A stretch of 13,457 nt of DNA, taken from contig JAJZUR010000007.1 in NCBI GenBank assembly GCA_021848375.1, positions 1 through 13,457 on the forward strand. The letters are read 5' to 3'. The DNA is from Pseudomonadota bacterium (GTDB lineage: Bacteria; Pseudomonadota; Gammaproteobacteria; UBA6186; Azoamicaceae). This document shows, piece by piece, positions 7,859 through 13,457 of the stretch. How positions within the stretch are numbered: the stretch's first letter is position 1; each line of letters begins with the position of its first letter. A model generated the notes under the pieces. That model was not told where the DNA came from, did no database searches, and saw nothing but the letters and a program-made list of their open reading frames with translations. Made by a program: the position numbers and the translations under genes.

Positions 7859-9715
7859 CAATAATTTATTAAACCGCCGCACAAAGCTTGCTGGATCCTC
7901 TAATTGACCGCCTTCGGCTAAGACAGCCTGATCTAACAATATATGTGCCCAATCTTCAAAACGACTCTTATCTTGTTCCGCTTTCAACTGTTTTATCATC
8001 ATATGATCGGGATTTAATTCTAATATAGGTTTATGCGTTGGAACCGGTTGACCCGAAGCGCGCAGAATACGTTCCATCTGATTACTCATATCATTAGCAT
8101 CTATCACAATACACGCTGGAGATTCAGTTAAGCGTTGCGTTAAACGGATCTCTTTTACGGATGTATCTAATACTTCTTTCATACGGGTTAGCATATCCGA
8201 ATAATCTGTTTCGGCCTGCTTTAAATGTTCCTCTGAAGTTTTATCCGCCAAATCCCCCAGATCTAAGCCGCCTCTGGTAACCGATTGAAATGACTTTCCT
8301 TCAAATTCAGTGAGATGCGACATTAACCATTCATCAATTCGTTCTGATAATAACAAGACTTCAATATTTTTCTTGCGAAAGATCTCCAAGTGCGGACTGT
8401 TTTTGGCAGCATTAAATGTTTCTGCTGTAACATAATAAATTTTATTCTGACTGCTTGGCATTCTACCTATATAATCTACCAAGGAAACCGTTTGTTGTTC
8501 ATTATCCTCACGAGTGCTTGCAAATCTTAATAATTTTGCAATTTGTTCTTTATTAGCAAAATCTTCAGCAGGTCCCTCTTTTAAAACCTGTCCGAACTGC
8601 TGCCAAAATTTTTGATACTTATCTTTATCATCGGTTGCTAATTGCTCTAACATCCCCAAAACGCGTTTTACTACCGCAGTCCGAATGGTATCGATAATTC
8701 GATTGCTTTGCAGGATTTCTCGTGAAATGTTTAAGGGTAAATCGTTCGAATCAATAACGCCACGGATAAAACGAAGATAATGAGGGACAAACTGCTCCGC
8801 ATCATCCATAATAAAAATGCGCCGCACATATAATTTTAGCCCTCGTGTTTTCCCAACGTGCCATAAATCATATGGAGCACGTGCAGGAATATACAATAAT
8901 AAGATATATTCTAATTTTCCTTCTACTTTATTGTGGCTCCAGAGTAGGGGTTCTTCAAAATCATGTGCCACATGTTTATAGAGTTCTTTGTATTGTTCAT
9001 CAGTAATCTCGTTTTTCGGTAAGGTCCACAAGGCAGTTGCCCGGTTGACGACCTCTTCTTCGTTTTTATCATTTTTCATCACTACCGGTAAGGTAAGATG
9101 ATCAGAATATTTGGTAATAATATGTTTTAAACGCCAATCGTTTAAAAATTCTTCTTCGTCTTTCTTCAAATGCAAAACAACTTCAGTTCCTCGTTTATCA
9201 ACTGAGATCATTTCGAGTTCATAATCTCCTTCTCCTGTTGAACTCCACCGAACTCCCTCTGTCACTGGCGCACCTGCCCTTCTGGTCGTGACGACCACTT
9301 TATCAGCCACAATAAAGGAAGAATAAAAGCCTACCCCAAACTGACCAATTAATTTCGAATCTTTGGCTTTATCGCCAGTTAAACTATTTAAAAATTCCCG
9401 CGTACCCGATTTTGCAATGGTTCCTAAGTTCTGAATCACTTCATCTCGGGTCATTCCAATGCCATTATCTCGAATTGCAATGGTTTTCGCATCCTTATCA
9501 TAACTGACCCAAACTTTTAAATCCGGATCATCTACTAATAACATCGGATCTTTTAAGGATTCGAAGCGAAGTTTATCTGCAGCATCAGAGGCGTTGGATA
9601 TTAATTCTCGCAAAAAAATCTCTTTGTTGCTGTACAACGAATGGATCATCAAGTGTAATAATTGCTTAACTTCTGCTTGAAAATCGAAAGTTTGTTTGGT
9701 TACATTCTCACTCAT
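7841..9715 (-). CDS. htpG: Chaperone HtpG (Hsp90 family)
   Basis: Cytosolic ATP-dependent Hsp90 chaperone that acts as a dimer on partly folded clients, usually with DnaK. The 624-residue product equals the E. coli length and matches it throughout. The N-terminal GHKL ATPase domain has NKEIFLRELISNASDA (30-45, including the catalytic Glu), DNGIGM (83-88) and the lid/glycine loop GQFGVGFYS (124-132). Middle and C-terminal dimerisation domains follow, with SLPLN-type and FWQQFGQVLKEGPAEDF blocks. The ATG at 9715 is chosen over an in-frame GTG at 9724, since GAGGG sits 8 bases before the ATG and the GTG would overlap that site. It starts 29 bases after recR and is the last gene of the dnaX cluster, as in E. 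coli. No separate heat-shock promoter was recognised in the 29-base gap. Its stop lies inside the end of the convergent permease gene. Confidence 0.98.
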   Translation of the reverse strand: MSENVTKQTFDFQAEVKQLLHLMIHSLYSNKEIFLRELISNASDAADKLRFESLKDPMLLVDDPDLKVWVSYDKDAKTIAIRDNGIGMTRDEVIQNLGTIAKSGTREFLNSLTGDKAKDSKLIGQFGVGFYSSFIVADKVVVTTRRAGAPVTEGVRWSSTGEGDYELEMISVDKRGTEVVLHLKKDEEEFLNDWRLKHIITKYSDHLTLPVVMKNDKNEEEVVNRATALWTLPKNEITDEQYKELYKHVAHDFEEPLLWSHNKVEGKLEYILLLYIPARAPYDLWHVGKTRGLKLYVRRIFIMDDAEQFVPHYLRFIRGVIDSNDLPLNISREILQSNRIIDTIRTAVVKRVLGMLEQLATDDKDKYQKFWQQFGQVLKEGPAEDFANKEQIAKLLRFASTREDNEQQTVSLVDYIGRMPSSQNKIYYVTAETFNAAKNSPHLEIFRKKNIEVLLLSERIDEWLMSHLTEFEGKSFQSVTRGGLDLGDLADKTSEEHLKQAETDYSDMLTRMKEVLDTSVKEIRLTQRLTESPACIVIDANDMSNQMERILRASGQPVPTHKPILELNPDHMMIKQLKAEQDKSRFEDWAHILLDQAVLAEGGQLEDPASFVRRFNKLLLELRQ

Positions 9716-9744
9716 CTTCGTCACCCTCTATTTCTTTACATTCA

Positions 9745-10341
9745 TTACACAACAGTACGAGCCAATAACGCTCGCGCCAATGTACCACCATCAATATATT
9801 CTAATTCTCCACCAAAAGGAACGCCGTGGGCAATCCGTGTCACACGAATCTGTTGCTTTTTGGTTATTTCGGCCAAATAATGTGCCGTTGCTTCTCCTTC
9901 CACCGTCGGGTTCGTGGCTAAAATTACCTCTTCTATTTCTCCTTCTGCGATACGTGTGCGAAACAAATCTATTCCAAGTTTTTCAGGTCCAATTCCATCG
10001 AGTGGGGATAAATGTCCCATCAACACAAAATAGATCCCTCGATAGCCCCCTGTTTGTTCTACCGCTACCACATCAGCAGGCGTTTCAACCACACATAATA
10101 TATTATGCTGACGATTTGGATTACTACACAAGCGACAAACTGGCTCCTCTGACAAAGTTCGACAAAGCGTACAGTGACCGATTTTTACAATAGCTTCCTC
10201 TAAAATCCGAGCTAATTGTTGCCCGCCATCTCTATCTCGTTCCAGTAAATGAAAAACCATTCGTTGCGCTGACTTTGGACCAACCCCTGGCAAACACCGC
10301 AGCGCTGAAATCAATTGATTCATCAGTGGGCTAAAACTCAT
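9745..10341 (-). CDS. recR: Recombination mediator protein RecR
   Basis: Part of the RecFOR pathway: with RecO it helps load RecA on SSB-coated single-stranded DNA at gaps. The 198-residue protein has the family order: a helix-hairpin-helix region RCLPGVGPKSAQRM (15-28), a four-cysteine zinc finger (Cys57, Cys60, Cys69, Cys72), a Toprim domain beginning near residue 80 (VVETPADVVAVEQTG, then LMGHLSPLDGIGP), and a C-terminal ATNPTVEGEATA / RIAHGVPFGGELEYIDGGTL block. AAAGGA lies 7 bases before the ATG, and this site uses the end of ybaB. Only 11 bases separate it from ybaB and 29 from htpG, so co-transcription is very likely. Confidence 0.98.
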   Translation of the reverse strand: MSFSPLMNQLISALRCLPGVGPKSAQRMVFHLLERDRDGGQQLARILEEAIVKIGHCTLCRTLSEEPVCRLCSNPNRQHNILCVVETPADVVAVEQTGGYRGIYFVLMGHLSPLDGIGPEKLGIDLFRTRIAEGEIEEVILATNPTVEGEATAHYLAEITKKQQIRVTRIAHGVPFGGELEYIDGGTLARALLARTVV

Positions 10342-10352
10342 GCCTTTTTCCT

Positions 10353-10658
10353 TTAAAAAGGGAACTTAAAATTAGCCGGTAATCCAAACTGGCTCGCGAT
10401 TTCGGTCATTTTATCTTTTATGGCTTGTCCAACTTTACCGGATGCGTCATTGATGGCTGCCTTAATTAAATCCAAGACCACCGCCTTTTCTTCTTGATAA
10501 AGCTCATCCTCAACAGTTAGCTGCAATACATGGTAATGGCCATCCATTTCAACTTTCACCATTCCAGCGCCAGAAGTACCAGTGACTTTAATACTTGCTA
10601 ACGATCCTTGAAAGATCTTCGCTTGATCCATTAACTTGCCAAATGGATTTAGTCCCAT
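10353..10658 (-). CDS. ybaB: YbaB/EbfC family nucleoid-associated protein
   Basis: Small dimeric DNA-binding protein found throughout bacteria between dnaX and recR. The 101-residue sequence has the conserved core VTGTSGAGMVKVEMDG (25-40) and the C-terminal GLPANFKFPF typical of the family. The N-terminal helix is short: from LM(D/K)QA to VTG there are 19 residues, whereas the E. coli protein as I recall it has 26, so about seven residues (one heptad) are missing from the helix arm that contributes to the tweezer-like dimer. The reading frame is intact and the raw bases support the short form. The AGGG ribosome site overlaps the end of dnaX, 9 bases away, indicating translational linkage. Confidence 0.95.
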   Translation of the reverse strand: MGLNPFGKLMDQAKIFQGSLASIKVTGTSGAGMVKVEMDGHYHVLQLTVEDELYQEEKAVVLDLIKAAINDASGKVGQAIKDKMTEIASQFGLPANFKFPF

Positions 10659-10667
10659 CGTGTTACC

Positions 10668-12257
10668 CTATTCCTCTTCTTTCAGTGCAATGTGTTCTAT
10701 TTTTGCATCAAAGGCTTGAATTAATTGCTGAATTTTTGGATCCCTATCAATTTTTTGAGTGGTCGCTTGATAGGCTTCTTTCACCAATCGTTTTTGTTCC
10801 CCTGCCGGACTTTCACCGGTAAGCTCTCCGTGAACAATCTTAATTCGCATCGGGTGACCAAAATGATCGCTCAATGCTGCTTGCAAACGCTCTTCATAGC
10901 GTTTATTCAATAATGGCTTTTGCGCACTATCTAAGGTCAAATGAATCATGTTGGAAGACCATTCTGTCACAACACAATGCTCTGCTAATACCTTAGTTAA
11001 CCCTGTTAGATTTAACTGCTCCACCACCGCATTCCAAGAATGTGGAACTTCTGTTGTTATTGCGGATTTTACGACAGACGTTATTATCTCCTCTGGTTTT
11101 TCAGATACCATTTTTGCAACTGGCTCGGCTAACTTCGTTGGCGCATGCTCCACGGGTAGAAAAGCGGAAATCCGAATGGGCTGAAAAGCAACCATCCGCA
11201 ATAAGACCATCTCAAAACCCATTTTAGGATGAGGTGCATAGGGTAAATCTCTTTGACCCTGCAGCCCGATTTGATAATACAGTTGGATCTCTTCTTTGGA
11301 TAAATCTTTGCTCCATTGCAATAGAAGCTCTTTACCCGCTTCTTGTTCTTCTAAAATTTCAGGTACCATTTGTACCAACATAACTTGATGGATCAACATT
11401 AAGAATTCGGTTAATAGTCCCGAAAAATCAGGGGTTATTTTCGCCAATTCGTTAATTTCAGCCAAAATTTTGCGACTATCGCCCTTCGCCAAAGCAGAAA
11501 ACAATTTCCATAACTGCTCTCTTTCAGTTAAACCCAACATTTCTCTCACCGCGCTGGCGGTAACCTGTCCATCACTAAAACTTAAGGCTTGATCCAATAA
11601 ACTTAAGGCATCCCGCAAACTCCCTTCCGCTGCACGACTTAGGAGTATCAGTGCATCTGCTTCGAAAGTCATTTTTTCTTGCTGTAAAATAAATGCCAAA
11701 TGGGTTTTAATTTGCAAAACCGGTACTCGCCACAAATGAAACTGTAAACAACGGGATAAAATGGTTGCGGGTAATTTTTGCGGATCGGTCGTCGCCAACA
11801 GAAATTTAACGTGCAGCGGTGGTTCTTCTAAGGTTTTCAATAACGCATTAAAACTATGCGAAGAAAGCATGTGAACTTCATCGATCAAATAGATTTTAAA
11901 ACGTCCCCTGGTGGGTAAATATTGAACATTATCTAATAAGTCTCGCGTGTCCTCAACTTTAGTGCGTGAAGCAGCATCTACTTCGATTAAATCGACAAAT
12001 TGTCCCATATCTATCGCTTGACAAGCGCTGCAGGTATTACAAGGCGTTGCTGAAATACCCCGCTCACAATTTAGACATTTTGCTAAAATTCGGGCGATGG
12101 TTGTTTTACCGACCCCGCGCGTTCCGGTAAACAAATACGCGTGGTGCAACCGCTGATGTGCTAAAGCATTACTTAAGGCACGCACCACCACTTCCTGCCC
12201 GACCAGGGCTTGAAAGTCACGCGGTCTATATTTTCTTGCAAGGGCTAGCTGACTCAT
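10668..12257 (-). CDS. dnaX: DNA polymerase III subunit tau (DnaX)
   Basis: AAA+ subunit of the clamp loader that loads the beta clamp and tethers the polymerase cores. The 529-residue product begins with LARKYRPRDF and has Walker A GTRGVGKT (45-52), zinc-module cysteines 64, 73, 76 and 79, Walker B LIDEVH (124-129), and SRC (168-170) with the arginine finger at 169. Domain III spans about 225-365. After a short linker, residues from about 400 resemble tau domain V, which binds the alpha polymerase subunit. It is over 100 residues shorter than E. coli tau (643), mainly in the linker/domain IV zone. No A-AAA-AAG slippery heptamer in the right frame was found, so gamma may not be made by frameshifting. 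The ATG lacks a Shine-Dalgarno site. It follows ffs and leads ybaB-recR-htpG. Confidence 0.97.
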   Translation of the reverse strand: MSQLALARKYRPRDFQALVGQEVVVRALSNALAHQRLHHAYLFTGTRGVGKTTIARILAKCLNCERGISATPCNTCSACQAIDMGQFVDLIEVDAASRTKVEDTRDLLDNVQYLPTRGRFKIYLIDEVHMLSSHSFNALLKTLEEPPLHVKFLLATTDPQKLPATILSRCLQFHLWRVPVLQIKTHLAFILQQEKMTFEADALILLSRAAEGSLRDALSLLDQALSFSDGQVTASAVREMLGLTEREQLWKLFSALAKGDSRKILAEINELAKITPDFSGLLTEFLMLIHQVMLVQMVPEILEEQEAGKELLLQWSKDLSKEEIQLYYQIGLQGQRDLPYAPHPKMGFEMVLLRMVAFQPIRISAFLPVEHAPTKLAEPVAKMVSEKPEEIITSVVKSAITTEVPHSWNAVVEQLNLTGLTKVLAEHCVVTEWSSNMIHLTLDSAQKPLLNKRYEERLQAALSDHFGHPMRIKIVHGELTGESPAGEQKRLVKEAYQATTQKIDRDPKIQQLIQAFDAKIEHIALKEEE

Positions 12258-12310
12258 CCGAGTATAACAGTCTTAAATTGGACGCTTGAAATATCATTAA
12301 CCTGTATGGA

Positions 12311-12420
12311 GGTACCCCCCACAGCCACACCCCGGCGCCCGAATCCATTGCTACCGTTGCTTCCTTCCGGATCTGGCGGGGTTCACAAGGCATCGTCGCG
12401 AAGGGACCGGTGAAGGCACC
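12311..12420 (-). ncRNA. ffs: 4.5S signal recognition particle RNA
   Basis: RNA scaffold of the SRP, bound by Ffh. The minus strand carries the diagnostic apical hairpin of domain IV, AGATCCGGAAGGAAGCA, with the GGAA tetraloop, preceded by GTGAACCCCGCC and followed by ACGGTAGC. The 3' arm GCCGGGGTGTGGCTG matches the 4.5S class. The ends GGTGCC (12420..12415) and GGTACC (12316..12311) pair to close the long hairpin, which gives about 110 nt, close to E. coli (114 nt). Mature ends are uncertain by several bases. The conserved Alu-type 5' domain of the long Gram-positive form is absent. dnaX begins 53 bases downstream on the same strand without a recognisable terminator, so ffs may be processed from a longer transcript. 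Any protein reading frame across this region is incidental. Confidence 0.95.
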
Positions 12421-12431
12421 ATCGAAGCGCC

Positions 12432-12461
12432 AGTTTACCCTGAATAGCACTGAACACTCAA
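12432..12461 (-). promoter_or_regulatory. Predicted promoter of ffs
   Basis: On the minus strand TTGAGT (12461..12456), an 18-base spacer, and TAAACT (12437..12432) lie just upstream of the SRP RNA; each box matches four of six consensus bases. The start would fall near 12425, a few bases before the RNA's closing stem. The bases between the -10 box and the start are GC-rich (GGCGC), as in stable-RNA promoters under growth-rate or stringent control, and an A/T-rich stretch lies upstream of the -35 box (about 12474-12490). Regulation is inferred from these features only. Confidence 0.45.
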
Positions 12462-12596
12462 GTCCACACCCGGGATTTTTTAAGCAAACAAACTTAACGA
12501 ACGTCTGTTAAAAGTTGTGTTAGCAATGGCTTATGGTCCTGAAGATAAATATAACCTCTAAAATTCAATTATGATACTAATGTAAGATCGTTATTT

Positions 12597-12938
12597 CTAT
12601 TTTACCATTGCTAGCAGGATACCCCCAACAATCAGCACAGCGCTCAAAAAATATTGCGGTGAGATAATTTCACCAAAATAAAACCATGCCATTAACGGAA
12701 TAAACACATAAGCTAAAGACATAAATAAATAGGCTTGACTTAAAGGGATTTCTTGTAAACACCAAATCCATCCTAACGTCGAAACCCCATACATACATAA
12801 AGCAGAAATAAAAACAGGTTCAAATGCCAATGTCCACACGGAATCAAGGCTTTTCATTGTATTCGCTACCGATTTAAAAAGGACATGTCCAAATGACGCA
12901 CATAACACACATATTGTTAATACAACATATCTATTCAT
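12597..12938 (-). CDS. Small EamA/DMT-family membrane protein, ArnE-like
   Basis: A 113-residue, four-helix membrane protein (hydrophobic segments about 4-22, 36-60, 67-88, 94-112). The C-terminal half, with SLAYVFIPLMAWFYFGE (74-90) and VGGILLA, has the pattern of the EamA half-domain of drug/metabolite transporters; Glu90 sits at the usual end-of-helix position. Its size and four helices resemble the paired-subunit flippases ArnE/ArnF and small multidrug resistance proteins, which work as dimers. The substrate cannot be read from sequence. The ATG at 12938 overlaps the stop of the upstream amidotransferase gene as ATGA, so translation is probably coupled; this favours a role in a glycan or lipid-linked sugar pathway over drug efflux. 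An upstream in-frame ATG at 13127 is rejected because it would run deep into that gene. Confidence 0.75.
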   Translation of the reverse strand: MNRYVVLTICVLCASFGHVLFKSVANTMKSLDSVWTLAFEPVFISALCMYGVSTLGWIWCLQEIPLSQAYLFMSLAYVFIPLMAWFYFGEIISPQYFLSAVLIVGGILLAMVK

Positions 12939-13457
12939 TTCATCCACCGTTCTTGCCAAGCTTGAAACATCAAAACTCCCCATAAAGAATATTGCCAATT
13001 CCATTTTTCTGTTAAATGTTCTTCCCAGCGCTTGCGAATAAGAGCAGGATTTAAAATTCCATCTGCTTGCAAACGCTTTTTGGACAATAAATGTTCTGCC
13101 CATTCTCGTAATGGGCCGCGTAACCATTGTTCAATCGGTACACCAAAGCCCTTTTTGGGTCGATCGGTTAAATGCGTTGGCACATAATGAGCCAATACTT
13201 GCTTTAATATCCACTTTCCTTCACCATTGCGAATTTTGGCATTCATGGGTAGGTGGGCAGCAAACTCAATAACTCTATGATCTAATAAAGGCACTCGCGC
13301 TTCTAAGCTCACGGCCATACTTGCTCGATCTACTTTGGTTAAAATATCATCGGGTAAATAGCTTAGCATATCTAACATTTGCATGGTTTCAACAAACTGG
13401 TTTTCCATATTTTTAGAATTTGCCAGGTTCCAGGGATATAAAATACTTTCTTTTCCA
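12935..13457 (-). CDS. Asparagine synthase-like amidotransferase, C-terminal part (runs off window)
   Basis: Only the last 173 residues are visible; the frame remains open to the right edge, so the N-terminal glutaminase domain is outside. The visible part belongs to the asparagine synthase (AsnB) ATP-pyrophosphatase domain: LPDDILTKVDRASMAVSLEA then RVPLLDHRVIEFAAHLP, followed by KWILKQVL and RPKKGFGVPIEQWLRGPLREW, all typical of the class. True asparagine synthetase and the many paralogues that amidate sugars in O-antigen or capsule clusters share these blocks. The KKGFGVP...WLRGPL ending is common in the latter. The gene's TGA overlaps the start of the EamA-like gene, so the two form an operon; together they hint at an envelope-polysaccharide cluster to the right. 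Confidence 0.9.
   Translation of the reverse strand, partial: GKESILYPWNLANSKNMENQFVETMQMLDMLSYLPDDILTKVDRASMAVSLEARVPLLDHRVIEFAAHLPMNAKIRNGEGKWILKQVLAHYVPTHLTDRPKKGFGVPIEQWLRGPLREWAEHLLSKKRLQADGILNPALIRKRWEEHLTEKWNWQYSLWGVLMFQAWQERWMK

Noticed and set aside
9696..10193. Plus-strand open frame of 165 codons opposite recR
   Set aside because: It lies wholly antisense to recR and the htpG start, with no family resemblance or ribosome site.
10751..10760. A-rich run near the dnaX 3' end as a frameshift site
   Set aside because: The codons do not fit a slippery heptamer in frame, and a shift so near the end would not create gamma.
12345..12375. SRP RNA apical stem differing from E. coli (ACGGTAGC after the loop)
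   Set aside because: This variant is familiar from other bacteria such as Pseudomonas, so it is not unusual.
12226..12450. Minus-strand open frame of 74 codons across the SRP RNA
   Set aside because: It is read through the 4.5S RNA hairpin and into dnaX; no ribosome site and no protein-like composition.
12465..12482. CCCGGG followed by a T run as a plus-strand terminator
   Set aside because: CCCGGG is a six-base palindrome with no loop, and no plus-strand gene ends nearby.
12939..13127. Longer N-terminus for the EamA-like protein
   Set aside because: It would read out of frame through the conserved synthase domain; the ATG at 12938 has the ATGA coupling and starts directly at the first helix.

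Overview
The window looks like ordinary chromosomal housekeeping DNA from an AT-rich gammaproteobacterium. Ffh, FadD, HtpG, RecR and DnaX all read as close relatives of the Escherichia coli proteins, and two gene blocks keep gammaproteobacterial order: ffh divergent from ypjD-yfjD, and dnaX-ybaB-recR-htpG. A member of Legionellales (Coxiella/Legionella relatives) would fit the base composition and protein style, but this is a guess from general resemblance. No tRNA, rRNA 16S/23S/5S, CRISPR array, insertion sequence or phage gene was seen.

Layout, left to right. Positions 1-187 hold no convincing gene, only a possible decayed reading frame behind ffh. ffh (minus strand) encodes the protein subunit of the signal recognition particle. 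Divergent from it are ypjD and yfjD (plus), membrane proteins with a conserved partnership. Next is an orphan Dam-type adenine methylase (minus), which converges on yfjD and shares 4 bases with it at the stop codons. fadD (minus, long-chain acyl-CoA synthetase) lies upstream of dam, and divergent from fadD is an AdiC-like amino acid permease (plus). The permease converges on htpG with an 18-bp overlap. From about 12.4 kb down to 7.8 kb runs a minus-strand block: ffs (4.5S SRP RNA), dnaX, ybaB, recR, htpG. The genes are 9-29 bases apart, so one operon is likely. The right end carries the 3' part of an asparagine synthase-like amidotransferase and a 113-residue EamA/ArnE-like membrane protein that overlaps it by ATGA; this pair resembles the edge of an envelope-glycan cluster.

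How they work together: both halves of the bacterial SRP (Ffh and 4.5S RNA) sit about 11 kb apart and target nascent inner-membrane proteins. DnaX, YbaB and RecR belong to replication and recombinational repair, with the Hsp90 chaperone HtpG as their usual neighbour. FadD activates fatty acids for degradation or phospholipid synthesis. YpjD and YfjD are linked by homology to divalent-cation handling.

I found no convincing undescribed system. The points most worth a second look are a seven-residue shortening of the YbaB N-terminal helix, the TTG-started, AT-rich dam placed between two conserved blocks, the two convergent gene overlaps with no terminator between the genes, and a dnaX start with an extended -10-like box where the Shine-Dalgarno should be.
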